Assembly (NCBI GenBank): GCA_963377175.1 | Contig: CAUJNA010001524.1 | Span: forward strand, 413,592-477,591 | Length of the DNA: 64,000 nucleotides | Source of the DNA: Effrenium voratum | Lineage: Eukaryota; Sar; Dinophyceae; Suessiales; Symbiodiniaceae | Reading direction: 5' to 3' | Shown: positions 46,111-58,439 of the stretch, piece after piece | How positions within the stretch are numbered: position 1 is the first letter of the stretch | Layout: each line of letters begins with the position of its first letter | Program-made: the position numbers and the translations under genes | The notes under the pieces: generated by a model | What the model was told of the DNA's origin: nothing | The model's database searches: none | The model's input: the letters and a program-made list of their open reading frames with translations, nothing else

Positions 46111-47643
46111 GAATCCACCCCGTCTCACCAAACAGTAAGGGTTGTAGTAAGCGATTTAGGGAATCCACTCGCCCCACCTCCTTTTTGTTAACCGGTTTTC
46201 AAGGGAACCCAAGAGAAAACCACCAACGTGTGGGGAATTGATTCTCCCTATATTGAGACAACATATCCGTCAAGTCTGCAAGGTCCAGCCGCGGCGACCG
46301 GTTGGAGGACGAGCCAACGTGCCGCGGCACGGATCGATTCGTCGATCTGGATCGGCAACTCAAACGCTGGGACGACTCAAACCCTGGGATCTTCTCCAAA
46401 ATGATTTCGAGGGCATTGCCAGACTCAGATTTCTAGCTTTTTCGTATTGTCCTTCGTTTTGCCTTTCCAACAGTTTAACTCTTCCGCGGGTAGACTACTT
46501 CTAGGTGGCGCGTCTTTTTTGTCGGGCCTTTTTGGGGCAGTTTCCCTTTGATTTCCTACAAAGGGTAGCCTGAAAAAAAGGGCACCCCAGAAGCAGAATC
46601 TGAGGGTGCAGAGTGGGGCCAAGGAGATCTTTCGAAGCAGCACGACCATAGCGAGTTGTCCCAAGTTCTGCTTCAGTGAGCTTAGACAAATGGAGCCGAA
46701 CGCGGTCATCCCTGTTCTACAGTGTCCGTTAGGGACACCTACGGAATCCTCTTGAGCGGAGGGAAAGCGAAAGGGCACATGCAGAGGGGCTGGCCCGATT
46801 TGAAAAACTGGCTAGTGGAAAGACTTCGAATGATGTTCTCTGGGCTCTCCACAGAGCTTTTCGAAGCGGTTTGCTTTTCATCCCAATGGTGACTGGTGCT
46901 AGGTTATATTATAGTTATATTTGTTTATCCACCGTATGTTTTTGCTGGAGCCGCAGACAACTGAGGCTTTCCTCGTCCATGAGCCAGGCGAGCGGAGGCG
47001 GCAGCCAGGAGAAGTCAGGACGTGCATAAAACGTGGCTGCAGATTAGCATGCTTCCATTTGCTTAAGAATATGTGTTTCTACAGGGGATCTATCACTACT
47101 TGTTGTTCTTTTCTTTCTTTTTTCTTTTTTTTGGGGGGGGCTTAAGCAAATAAAGCATGGAGATCGACAGAAAGCCATGTCAAAATTCGCAGGAACGAAT
47201 GTTTGGGCGTTTGCGGGTTCTTCTGGTCGTTGCGGTTCAGTGATGTTCTTTCTATTTGTTTGGTTTTCCTTGGGCTAAGGGGGGCCGGTGGCGATTGTAA
47301 AGATGCGCAGGCTCCGTAAAAGAACGGCCAAGGATTCCCTTATGTTTCCCCAAAAGCAAATCCTTTATCCCGACCGCCTCATTTGACACCAAAGGGTTGC
47401 CCTTCAACCAATCCTCTCTCTTTCCTGAGAATGGATGGGACAAAGTCCAAGTTCCTGCACCCACTAGGTGGTTTATCCCAGTATTCATCAGATTCCATGT
47501 GAATTGTCACGATGGAAAGTGGAGCAGTCGACCAGGGCCTAACGGCGCAATAGTTAATGCTGGCTCTCTTTGATAGAAGCATTACAACATGTGTGGCACA
47601 ATAGCTGATGCTTGCTTTTTCTTGGTTAAAACGTCAGAAAAAA

Positions 47644-47706
47644 CATATATATATATATATTGAAAAAACATGTATGTATATATATATATATATGTGTGTG
47701 TGTGAT
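47644..47706. repeat. (TA)n/(TG)n microsatellite
   Basis: ACATATATATATATATATTG, then ACATGTATGTATATATATAT ATATATGTGTGTGTGTG. Confidence 0.9.
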
Positions 47707-48777
47707 GGGTGTTGCTTTTGTCGGTCATTGGCATGAGCCCGTAGCCCGCCCGAAGCCCGCCATCAGGACCAGTGGCGGGGGCTCTGAGCACAAAGAAGCG
47801 GCAGCTGTATTGGACCATCAGTGACTTGGATTGCCCCTGCCCCAGTCGAGCCTAGGAATCCTCTTGAAGTCTTGGTGTTGAACATCTTTCCTGTTGGGAT
47901 GTCCCGTTAAAGGTGAGGTATGACCTGATTGAGCGTCTTTCCTGGCTGAGTTGTCATTGAGTTCCCAGCAGGCGTGTTGTTGGAAGTGAATCTGTGAGTT
48001 TTGGTTCAGCCCTTGAGGAAGGCTGGAAAAGGAGCTGCGCGGGAAGAGGGCCTTTTGGTTTTAATCTTGGAGAAGCTGCTTCCCAATTCGCGCATTCCAA
48101 AGAATCACTTGAATTTCATCGAACCGCTCCATGAAACCCAACCATCAACGAACCTCGGAACAGCTCCGGAGAATTGGGACAGAGACCCCATAGCTTTCAG
48201 CTGCTTGGAGACATCTCAAAATTTACCGGGTTGGCTAAGTATGAAACAGCATCCGAGGATATGTTTCTGCACAGATGGCCAAGGAAATCCCGGTTGCTTT
48301 AGTCAGCCTCTACGTTCATCTCTGTTTGCGAACAATGGTTCTTTTGTCCGCCGTTGCAAGTAGGCCCCTAGCGTAAGTCGACTGAGGGGATGCAAGCTGG
48401 CCGCAAGGAGAAGGCCCGAGCATGAGCCAACGCCACCTGCAAGTTGACATGGCACCCAAAAAGCCACGATCCCTTGGAGGAAACTCGTTCTGGGTCCCGA
48501 AATCGCTTCTTGGGGTTGGAAGGGTTGACCTGCCGCGCGCCAAGGGTGAGTTGCCCTTACTCCATAGCCATGCCCGGCCTACGCGTTTGAGAGCGACTTC
48601 GGCTTGCTGGTTCTCAGTGGGTGGGAATGAAGCTGTCGATCCCCTTCAGGACACTTCATTCAAACCGGGTTTCTTCCATTTCCCTTTTCGATCCTCCCAA
48701 AGTGGCGAACGTTTCAATTGACACCACCAGGCAACTGCAGCAGCACAAAAGTCCAACGAGACCCCAGAGCCAAGTAG

Positions 48778-48904
48778 GATGCCCACCGATGGACTGGGCG
48801 CGGGCCTTGGCCCAGAGCGATGCCGATTTGTACGCCCGCACCACGCACATCGCCCAATGCCGCTGGCCGGCGGCACTGGCGGCGCTGGAAAGCTTCGCCC
48901 CCAG
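48778..48904 (+). CDS. PPR-like exon 1
   Basis: AAGTAG|G start, CCCCCAG|GC end. Reads CPPMDWARALAQSDADLYAR then TTHIAQCRWPAALAALESFA. The CRWPAALAAL run is PPR helix B. This is the most divergent of the set. Confidence 0.55.
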
Positions 48905-51900
48905 GCGAGGGCGCCGCGAAAAGGGTCCAAACAGTCAGCCCTGGTCACCATGAAAGGGCCGCAAACAAATTTTCAAACAATGATCGTTGAGGCCATGTCG
49001 TTTGAAGGAGATCCAAAGGATCCGGTGATTTGTTTCGATCAGGTGCCAAGCCAATGTTTTTGAAGCCACAGGATGTTTGCTTTAACCAGATGTTCTTTGT
49101 TTCAGGTAGCCCCTGATTGGTGGTTTGAATTCGGGTTTGAACCCGTGGCTCTCAAAATGGAAACGGTGCCTAGCCGCCAAACCGCCAAACCACCGAGCGA
49201 AGCTGGCTGGGTGGAATCGATCAGGCGCTTGGAGCCTAGCCTCGTCACCTACAACGCTTGCATCAAGGCCTGTGACTGGCACCGGGCCTTGCACCTTGTG
49301 GCAGGCGAACCTCGGCCGTCGTTTCCTTTTTTCCGGTCCGGTGTGGGTCGGCAGCTTTTTCCTCAGAAGAAATAATGAAACGAAAACGGGGGTCAAAAAT
49401 GCGGGATACAGGAATGTGACGTTGAAGCAAACCACACCAGCGACTGGAAGATTCGTGGATGGATAGGGTTTCTGTTTTGCGGCTCGGTCCCTTCAACACC
49501 TTTCTATCCGCTTGGAGCCAAAAGGATGGGTTATGGATGTTTTCTGGATGTTTGAACGAATTCACCCAGCTGACTCGCCCACCCATTTCGCCAGGTTTGC
49601 CTTTTTGCAGGGTACCCTTGTTTGCTGCTTCCGGAAACTTGAGGGAAACCCCTTTTGTCGAGGGAGACCCAACAGGTCTGGCAGAACGCATAGAACGCCT
49701 GAAACCCCAGCGTTCATAGGACCTGTGAATTTTTCGGGGAACTCACGCGAACCCCTGGCACCCACCCTACCAGCGTCAGCGTTTGGGAGGTCTGCGTTGC
49801 CGGAGCCTGCGGCCCGACCGCTTCTCCCAGAACACGGCCCTCGCGTCCGCGTCCGCGTCCGGCGCGTGGCGCGCTGCCGCGGAGGTGCTGCGGGCCATGG
49901 GCCGGGCGGCGCTCCGGGCCGATGCTCGGAGCTTCGGGTCCCGGCCGGTGGGAGAAACAGAAGAAGTTGATGATGTTGGAGGGTTTCCGTCTTTTTGAAC
50001 AACGGTTGCTGATGTGTTTTGTTTCTTCAGTGGTAGTGTTTGTGGCTCTGATTTGAATTGCTCCTGCTGTTGCTTCTTTTTGCACCAAAGACGGTTCCAG
50101 ATACTAGCCTACCAGTTTCACTGATCATCTGGAGTGTATTTGGAGGTTCTATGTGGATGTCATGTGTATGGGCATCCATGCCCACCAAAAGACAGGTTTG
50201 AGGGAATCCCTATCAAAACTCCTTGGATTGAACATCACCTGAGCCTCCCTTGAAGGAGACATATAAGGGCGCGTTTCCAAGCAACACACAGGCTCTCCGA
50301 TTTCAAGCGCCCGAATGAGAAGCAGTGCCACCTCCTTGATAGACACACCCAGGGTTCAAACACGTGGCAAGAGCTCGTGGCCCTGACAACTTCCAGGGGT
50401 TCGGCCAAGTCAGAGGTTCAAACCCCCAAGACCTAGACCAGCCATTCGCTGGCCGACGAAACAGAAAAGTGGTAGGAGAGTTGGCTATGCGTCGTTGGTC
50501 GACTTGTCGATGACCGACTGCGTTGTACTTTTGCGGGATAAGGATTGCACTCTTGAAGATTAGCAGCACGGAACGCAAAACCATCCTTGTTTAGAGAATC
50601 TCCTTTTCCCATGTTCAACCCACAGAGGAGCACTAAAAAGAAGCTTTTGAAGCTATGTATTAGCTTCAACTCATCCACAAGTTTCTTGGTTCGATGGCCC
50701 CTGTGCTGGATGCATTGCACCCTCTCCAGCTGCGTCAGTCAGTACGCGCCTTTTTGCCGGCGTTTCCCTGCATTCAGGATTCAGGCTACGACAGGGAGGG
50801 AGGGTAGGGAGGCTGGCATTCATACGCGTCTTTGGCTTGCATTTGTGCTGTTTTTTGCAGAATTGCTCGTAATTGGGCTGATCATTCAGAATGGTTTAGT
50901 CCCGCGTTACAAGTAAGTCAGGCAGATGTCCTGAATCTCTTCCAATGTATTGGATCGTCACCTGGCACCCAACGAAAGGGCATCCCTCACCTTACCATCC
51001 CAAATTCCTTCCCTCATGATGCCATAGTTAATGCCTTTTTTGCGGCCTTTGGCATCCAAGTCCAATGTTTGACAAACCAACTGCCCATCGCCGGGTCCGA
51101 CGCCGGGGGTCGGACTTTTCGGGTCCCGGGTCCCAACGTCCCAGGATCGCATCACCTTCAACTCCGCCATCTGCGGCCATTGGACCTGGGCCTTCTGCTC
51201 CCTCGAAAGCATCCGCCTCCGGAACTGCGAGCCCAACGCCACCTGGCCGATTTCGAGACGGGCAGATTTTGCATTTTGGCTGACACCACCAGGTTTGTTC
51301 GGGCACAGTGGGGCGCGGTTCCCCTCCAAAAGGGGCGAAACAAGGGGCTTGTTTGAGGCAAGCTGAAGCGGTGGGAAATTCCGTCGAGTGCTTGAATGAC
51401 AACTTGTTGGTGAATGTGCGTGCGTCGAACCAAACACCTTTTTGAAAAGAGCGATTCAAGCACAGGCCTGGGTTCAGACTTTGCGCCTGCCCCAAGACCC
51501 AGGTGAATTGCTTTTCCTTCGACCGCATGAGAGGTTGATTTTGTTGGCCAAGGTGCAGTTGAAGAACAAAGAAAAAATGGCCCAACCACAGACGGGCCCC
51601 GTGCGCGAACGCTTCAGCCTCGAGACCCAGGTTGTGACGCATGGGGCGGGGTTAAGTGCTGCCACTCAGTGGCTGCAAGCTGTTGCCATGCTGCAGGACG
51701 GGATGGCGATATGAGCAAGAACTATTTCTAGTCGAAGGAATTTGACACATGGCCCGAGATAAGAAAGGAAATACAGAGCTCTCAACCATCATTGAGCAAA
51801 AAAATGGTCCTCAAATCACAAGATGGAGCCTCAGCTGTTAAATCTGTTCAGTTGAGGACCAATCAGAGCCTCAACCATTATTGGGCAAAGTAGGTCAAGT

Positions 51901-54900
51901 CACAAGATCCAGCCACATCCAATCAAAACTGAAGACAGAACAAGTCAGAAGTCAGAGCAGGAGGTGCAGAGCGTGATTTGCTGCAGCGCAGCCATCAGCG
52001 TTTGTGAGCAGCAGGCGGAGTGGCAGGCGCCCTTGCGGCTTTTGGAGTGCATGGGCCTCGACAGGCGGAGTTTGGAGGGTCTGGAGCTCGGAGTGGGATG
52101 GCCCGCCTTTGTACCAACCGCCACTTAAAAACTTCCATTTGCGGAATATGTGTTGTGTTCCCTTGGGTTTAAAGGGAAACTATCACTGGAAGTATGTTAT
52201 TTTTTGCAGGGGACTTAAGCAAATGGGGGTAAGCAAGCCCTTCCTTTCGGCAAGTTTAACCCAAAGCATGCCTTTTGTTGATTCAGTTGGGGCCTGTCCA
52301 GGCTTTACACCCTTCGCTCGTGCTGAATTGCAGGCGCTGGTTTTCACGGAACGGCAGCGGGATTGTTTGTTTGGAGGGGTGGCACTTTCTTGTGCAGGCG
52401 GCATTTCAGGTCTAGTACTCAGTTTGGATGAAGAGGGGGAGGAAATCCCCAGAAAATTAGATGTGTCTACGCAAGGAACTTAGACTTTCCTGTTTTCCTA
52501 GCCACCCCCATCCCCTTGTTTTCCAGTTTCCTTGGAAGAGCAAACCACAAGTTGCTCAGTGGTGCTCCCCTTTTTGATCCCTTTGCCCCGCTCCACGACA
52601 AGGGCAGCCCAAGAACCACATGCCCTTCAGCAACCAAGAGCCAGCGAAGCTATGCAGTCACGATCCCCGTGCCACTTTCTACTATTCGGGCTTCATGTCG
52701 CCTCTGAAGCCACTAGATGTTTGAATCCAAAAGGCCAAGAAGGTGTCAAACGAATCACACTGCATCACATCTCAACTTGCAAGTACGCGTTCTGTTTGAT
52801 GAATCACTTTACCGGTTCAGGTGCGGAGTTTGCATGCATGTGCTGCATGTGTCAGGTGACCAAAAAGTATGAGAGAAAAACGAACAATCATATGTTTATG
52901 TCCGGTCATTTGATGTTTTAGGGTTCAGGAATTCATGAGCTACTTGGATGTTTCAATTAGTTCTATCATTTCTCCATGTTAGGGGTAAACGTGGGTTACG
53001 CATTCATAAAGGGGCCCAATATGTTTTTTTTGTGGGGGCCGAAAAAGAGAAAGCAAAACAAGAAAAGCAAAAGAAACAAAAAGCGGTAAAACGATTTGGG
53101 GCTCAGAACTTGGCCTTTCGGTTCACGGGCCTTCCTTCAGCTTCTCTTTGGAGGCTGGCGCCGAACCTCGTGACCTTCTCCGCTGCCATCAGCTCCTGCG
53201 AGAAGGGCCGCCGCTGGACGAAGGCCACGGAGCTGTTGGCGGAGCTGCGCGCCAGCGGGGTCCAGGAGAGAGTTGGATCGGGGCCCGGTGGATTGAGAGA
53301 TACACCCAGTTTGTTCATTTGTTTTTTTAAGGGTGGTGGGTGTGTGTGTGTGTGTGTCTGTGTTTATAAACCCAGCTCATTGTTTTTTTGGGTGATGTGT
53401 GTGTGTGTGTGTCTTTTTTTTGTTGAGGGTACCCGTTTCAGGGCGGGAATGGGGAACCAAGTTTTACTTCGGGTTCCCATTGTGATTGGGTGGTTTGTGC
53501 CCAACTCAACCTGCAAGCGGAGATGGGGGCAAAGTACCCGCGCTGTGTGGTGGTTGACTTGGCGCCACTTGCATGACGGGTCCCACGTCAGGCAAGTGGC
53601 AACTGCCAGGGAAGCCCCCCAAGTCGGATTGGAGTGGTCATCCAGGTAGGTGTGGATTCAATTCAATGCTCATGACCTCGGCCCATCTTAAAGGGTTGAC
53701 GCCCCGATCAAAATCAAGGGGCTCTGCTTAAGCAATCCTGGCTTGGTGAAAAAAAACATTTGGAGGCTCATGCCTCAGAAGGCAACTTTCTTCGGACTAC
53801 TTAGCGCCTCTTGGCCTATTGGGCCATCGGCCCTACAGCATTTAGTTGGTGCCATTTCATTTCGGGGATCGGCAGTCCAAGCAAGGCCGATCAAACCAAC
53901 CCTCAACTCCAGGCTTGTTCCACTCGCTCCAACAAGGCAGGCGGTTGAATGTTGAAAGCTCCCCAAGCGCAAGTACCCCACTGCCGAGGAGGATCTGCTC
54001 CCGCAGAATGCGGCGATCTTTGCTTGCGCCAAGGCAGCCCAGTTGAAAGTGGATCCCATCGGCGAAAAGGTCGCGGATTTTTGTTGTCTCAGAAGGGGCC
54101 GATGGCTCCAGATGTTTTTTCTCGTGGGCGAAAGGGATCCCGAACAAAACGGGCACACCGACACGGGCATTGTAACCGGAAATAGATCTGAATTCTGCTG
54201 AGCAGTTTCGAGCTGTCAAGCAACCGCAAGCGGCTTCAAGCTGTGAAACTCCTTTGGAGCTGCCGCCAAGCTGTTGTGGGCGGCTTCGAGCCGCCAACCC
54301 GTTGCAGGCAGGTTCACGCTGTCAAGCGGTTTGCCAAGCTGTTGCAAGCGGTTTCACGCTACTATTGTCAGCCCGCTCGGGAAGTGAGCCGTTCTCGGTT
54401 CACCCCAAATTGAAAAGCTTCAAATGTCTCCCGACCAAATTCACCAGGGAAACCACATCTAGGTCCCCCAGTAGTGCCCTTTTACCCTTTCTTGGGGGAG
54501 GGTTCCCCTACTAAAACAGACTACAGAAGAATAAAAGTTGGTACCCTTATTTTAACCTCAAACTACTGGAGGACCAAGGACTTGATGCGTAGCCTTTGCC
54601 TCGCAGGGCCATTGGCAGCTCAGCGTGGCTTTGCTGGACCACTCCCGCGCCTTTGCTCGCACGGTGGCCACCTACAACTCGGCGGCGGCGGCCTTCGAGG
54701 AATGCGTGGGACGAAATGCGAACAGATCCAAGTAGAACCCGCCCGGTTTGGTTTTTGGGGGGGTGTTATTCCCAACCGAGAGGAAAAACACACACACACA
54801 CACAGAACGTTTGAACCTTTTTGAATCCACTCATTAGGTGAGGACAGATTGAGAGAAGCACGGAGGTCCCCAAGGAAATGGTTCGATTCATTTTGGCGCA

Positions 54901-57900
54901 AGCCATATCCACCTCAGTGTCGGCATTGTCTCCCGTACAGTCATGTGGGTGCGCTTGTTTTGAGGCCGTTTGGGCGTTGATGTAAAGGGAAAAGCGAAGC
55001 CACATTTCTCAAATCGAGATGCGCCTTTCTCTTTGGACCAAAAGAGGCCCCTAAGTTTGGCAATCATCTTAGGAAGTATTTGGGTGCCAAAGTGGTGGCT
55101 GGCTTTCCTTTTGGTTTCCCTTCAAAACGACCAACACCGGGGTACCAACCCAAAACAGGACACGCCGATTTGGAGGGACATGAAGGAAGCCAACCTTCAG
55201 GCATCCCTATTCTTCCATTTGCTGGATCTATGCCTGCTGAAAATATCCTCGTGCTTTCCTGGGGCCGCATGCTCGCCTATGTTCAAAAAAAAAATACGCA
55301 CTTGGAGGGACACCAAAAGGAAGCCAACCTTTTGGTTCATCCCGATTTTCAGGCGAAAAAACGACGCAGGACAGCTGGCAGGAGACGCTGCAGCTCATGG
55401 GCCTTCTACGCCACAGGTCTCTGCGCATCGACGTGATTACCTGCACCGCCACGGCCACGGCCTGCGAGAAGGTGGTGAAGTGGCAGCCGCTTCGGATGAC
55501 CTGTTGACTGATGTCCTGTTTTCAGGGTCTCCTCCAAAACAAACGGTACATGGTTTCGACAATGCATGGTATAGACCAGAAACTCTGACCACATATTTGT
55601 CCAGATTCGGGCCAAGCTTGACGCAGTTGCCGCCAGTTGGTTTCCCCGCATTGCGTTTTTGAATTTCCAGCAACCCCGAAGTGAATGGACCCTGAAAGCC
55701 ACTCCCAGATGGCCCCCAGTGATGGTGTTTGACAGCCAAAAGCACTTCCTTCCCTCGCCATGCAGTTGTGGGAGGCTCTCCTATAATACCTTTTAACTTT
55801 TTGGCTTCATCCATGATAGAAGTTCGAGCTATGTTAGTTGCATCAAAAGGTTGGCCTGAAAATTCAGGAGCACTTGAGTCAACTTTTTGGCAAACGGCCC
55901 ACGGAGAAGTGTTGAAAGCGTTAGCTCGAAAGCCAACACAGGCTCAATCTTCATCTGCTGCGCGCACTAGATGTCCCGGCGGATATGATGACGCTGAATT
56001 CAGCGATGAGTGCTTGCGCGCGCGGGCAATGCTGGATAACAGCCACTCGGATCAATTGCAAAGTCGTTTGCTTTCCATTTAGATGGAAGTCATGTAGTGT
56101 GACTGCCATGGCCTACGTGATGTGGCTGCCCTCCAGGGCTGCTCCAACTGTTGGTTTTCGTGCGGCTGCCCTTGGAACATTTTGGGACGTGTTCCAAAGC
56201 AACGTGCAAACTCCGCAGGCCACGCAGATTCTTGGTGAAATGAACACGCTCCGCCTGGAGCCGGACATTGTGAGCTGCAATGCGGCCATCACCAGCTACC
56301 CAGCTGCTCAGTGCCCTTTTCGGGACCTGGGTCTGGGGGTACTTTTGGTCATGGGTCCACCGGGCTGAACTTGAATGCCAAAAGATTTCAAGGGAGGTTG
56401 ATGAAAGGCTACTGCACAACCCCAGCCATTCCCGGCGGGAGAGGGGATTGCATCCCCAAATCCACCTCAAACCCACTGTTGGCCATTTTAGCAGGTTCTG
56501 CCTGGTTTAGGGATGAACGATTCCCTGCAACATTCACAAGAATGGAACCGAAAGTTCGGTTTCCAGGCCAACTTGCAACACAAAATAATTACACCAGCAT
56601 GGACCCCAGATAGCAGTGCTTGCACACCAGCACCTCCAAAAGCACCCCCCCGACGAATGCCCCAAGCAAAACCCGGCCGTCAATCGAGCAGAAATGCGCC
56701 GGCACCATCACCCTGAAGAGCACCCCAAACAGCACCCCCAAGACACCCAGCCGTCACTCTTGCGAAAATCCACCAGCACCCCAAGCAGAATCCCAAACCA
56801 CCACCTAAGCTGCATGCGCCCTTGCACCCTACTGTCAAGATGCAAACATGCGCCTGCACCGTCACCTGCATGCCCGATAGCACCCAAGCATCAATATCGC
56901 AAAAATGCGCCCGCTCCGTCGCCAGCACCTCAAACAGCTCCCCTCAAACTGCGTCCCACAGCACCATCAGCAGTGGCACCCCGTCGCGCGCACTGTCACC
57001 CCCCAAAACAGCACCTGCGCAAGCACCCCAAACTGCATGCCCCCTAGCACCCTACCGTCAATCTTGAAAAGATGCGCCCGCACTGCCATCAGCACCTCAA
57101 ACAGCACCCCAATCAGCACCTACAAGGGCACCCCCAAACCACACACACCCTAGCACCAGCCCATCAATCTCGCAAATCACTTTCTCCTCTTTATTAGAAG
57201 TTAGAACCCCTACAGCATTCAGCTATCTGGGGAAAAATAGAAACACTATAAGATGCAAACGAGTAGTTTGCAGATGTTCGCCCGTAAGACAAACTGACTG
57301 GTTGATTTTCAGTTTCTTACGCCTTCGAACCTACAACCAACCCGTCGACCAATTGCTCAGGCTACGGGCAGCGGCCCCGGGCGGCTCTGCAGATCTTCTC
57401 TGAGGCCTTAAGCCGCAGGCTGCAGCCCAGCGAAATCACCTGCAACGCCCTGCTGGGCGCACTTGCCTCAGGCGAGAAGAAAAAATGAAAACGACTGGAG
57501 TGTCCCTGTTGTTTTTGGGTTCCCGTTGTTTTAGTCCTAGGTCCCTGCTGGTTTTTTGGGTAAGGTGTTGGTGGCAGTTTGCGCCTTTCTCCTGCTTGCT
57601 TTTGCGCTTTTTTGTGTGATTGTACTCGGGGAACGGGTTTTCAGGTTTCAACCCATGGAATGTGACGATCCTAATGGCGCATTCATGTCTACTCACTCAA
57701 GTTGCACTTTCCAAAGCAAAATCAACTAAGAAGAGCGCCGCCCAAGACTTGTCAAATCGGGGGAAGGGATGCCCGAAAGGGTGGCGCTGTTGATGTTTCA
57801 GTCCCAAATTTTTGGCGCCTCCAGGTGCCTACTGGTCGGAGGCGCTGCGGATGTACCGACGCCTCGGGGACTTTCAGCTGGAGAGCGGCGTGCTGACCTA

Positions 57901-57943
57901 TGAGGCGACCATCGCAGCCTGTGCCGCGGGCCAACAACACCAG
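48778..57943 (+). CDS. PPR-protein gene, one repeat per exon (gene-level span)
   Basis: At least twelve plus-strand exons of about 100-170 bp each encode roughly one pentatricopeptide repeat, separated by introns of about 0.3-1.6 kb. Recurrent PPR features are P(N/D)xVTYNAxIxAC, xxWxxALxLLxxM and a following LxPD/N. P-class PPR proteins bind organellar RNA. No E, DYW or SMR domain was seen. The start of the gene and any transit peptide are not located. Most exons start with G after AG and several end CAG|GC, as in dinoflagellates. At least one more PPR-like exon follows near 61.5 kb. Confidence 0.8.
49160..49304 (+). CDS. PPR exon 2
   Basis: Reads ESIRRLEPSLVTYNACIKAC then DWHRALHLVAG, a textbook PPR core, ending GGCAG|GC. 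The 5' border is uncertain; an acceptor TTTCAG at 49,106 would lengthen it. Confidence 0.8.
49771..49945 (+). CDS. PPR exon 3
   Basis: Reads LRCRSLRPDRFSQNTALASA then SASGAWRAAAEVLRAMGRAA LRADARSFGS. Very GC-rich. The donor was not fixed. Confidence 0.65.
51145..51292 (+). CDS. PPR exon 4
   Basis: GTCCCAG|G start, ACCACCAG|GT end. Reads DRITFNSAICGHWTWAFCSL then ESIRLRNCEPNATWPI. A minus-strand frame through the same bases has no family character. Confidence 0.65.
51961..52064 (+). CDS. PPR exon 5
   Basis: Reads VQSVICCSAAISVCEQQAEW then QAPLRLLECMGLD, ending CGACAG|GC. Confidence 0.7.
53141..53265 (+). CDS. PPR exon 6
   Basis: CCTTCAG start. Reads SLWRLAPNLVTFSAAISSCE then KGRRWTKATELLAELRASGV, ending GTCCAG|GA (GA donor). 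The clearest repeat in the gene. Confidence 0.85.
53330..53425. repeat. GT-rich microsatellite in a PPR intron
   Basis: Two (GT)n runs, TGTGTGTGTGTGTGTGTCTG at about 53,340 and TGTGTGTGTGTGTG at about 53,397, within similar flanks (CCCAG...TTGTTTTTTTGGGTG), suggesting a local duplication. Confidence 0.75.
54360..54400. repeat. Right-end-like fragment of the inverted-repeat element
   Basis: CTCGGGAAGTGAG at about 54,368 matches the right terminus CTCAGGAAGTGAG at 63,475. No left end was found nearby. Confidence 0.35.
54607..54715 (+). CDS. PPR exon 7
   Basis: CCTCGCAG|G start. Reads GHWQLSVALLDHSRAFARTV then ATYNSAAAAFEECVG. The order WxxSVALL then TVATYNSAAAA shows the exon spans the end of one repeat and the start of the next. 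Confidence 0.7.
55370..55497 (+). CDS. PPR exon 8
   Basis: ACGACGCAG|G start. Reads DSWQETLQLMGLLRHRSLRI then DVITCTATATACEKVVKWQP LRM. Confidence 0.72.
55920..56060 (+). CDS. PPR exon 9 (partial)
   Basis: Reads RALDVPADMMTLNSAMSACA then RGQCWITATRI. Borders not fixed. Confidence 0.55.
56219..56320 (+). CDS. PPR exon 10
   Basis: ACTCCGCAG|G start. Reads ATQILGEMNTLRLEPDIVSC then NAAITSYPAAQC. Confidence 0.75.
56590..57175. repeat. Irregular CACC-rich minisatellite
   Basis: The module CCGTCAATCTTGCGAAAATG CGCCCGCACC and variants recur at about 56,678, 56,751, 56,833, 56,890, 57,056 and 57,166, with AGCACCCCAAACAGCACCCC filling between. Plus-strand Pro/Thr/His-rich ORFs are repeat translations. 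Confidence 0.8.
57190..57262. repeat. Dispersed-repeat copy after minisatellite
   Basis: TTAGAACCCCTACAG...TGGGGAAAAATAG...GATGC parallels 18,368-18,428, which likewise follows a tandem array. Confidence 0.5.
57361..57471 (+). CDS. PPR exon 11
   Basis: ATTGCTCAG|G start. Reads YGQRPRAALQIFSEALSRRL then QPSEITCNALLGALAS, ending CCTCAG|GC. Confidence 0.8.
57825..57943 (+). CDS. PPR exon 12
   Basis: CCTCCAG|G start. Reads AYWSEALRMYRRLGDFQLES then GVLTYEATIAACAAGQQHQ, ending CACCAG|GC. Confidence 0.8.
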
Positions 57944-58439
57944 GCGGGGTCGGGGTCCGCCAGGTTTAGGGGGGTTTGGGGGGGCCGGAAGCTGTCCGAT
58001 TCTCAACAAATGGGGGAATGAGCAATATACATCACCACTCTTGTATCTCTGAGAAAGATACGAGAACCAGCATGGGGAAACCGAGAGTTTTGTAAACAAT
58101 AGTGGCTGAAAGACGCAGGGGGTGGTCTTGGTGCTGTCAAACAGGAAACCAAACAGAACGCGTTGTTTCAGGAGTAGCTCAAACAATAATGAGGGGCCCA
58201 ACCCAGAGGCGATGATACTGCTCCTGGAGTCCATGCAAGGCAAGTCCTTGGCCTTTCTCACATGACTGGCCTGATGACTGGGTTTGTCTCGGATGACTAT
58301 GTGCTCACCAGATGTGTGGACCAGATTTGCTGCTCGACTATCCTTAAGATCCTTGGCTGGATGTGGTCCCTTTTGTAGTTGCCCTCTGGGACTAAGGGTT
58401 CGCGTTGGTCTACACTCCATCTTGGACAGCCCAGGCCAT

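Larger units (their letters stand above)
44910..48777. other. Long poorly coding region
   Basis: Apart from the short elements listed separately and an AT microsatellite at 47,644-47,706, I see no convincing exons. Open frames at 45,049-45,261, 45,410-45,664, 48,001-48,363 and 48,422-48,721 carry no motif. It may be a long intron or intergenic DNA before the PPR gene. Confidence 0.35.
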
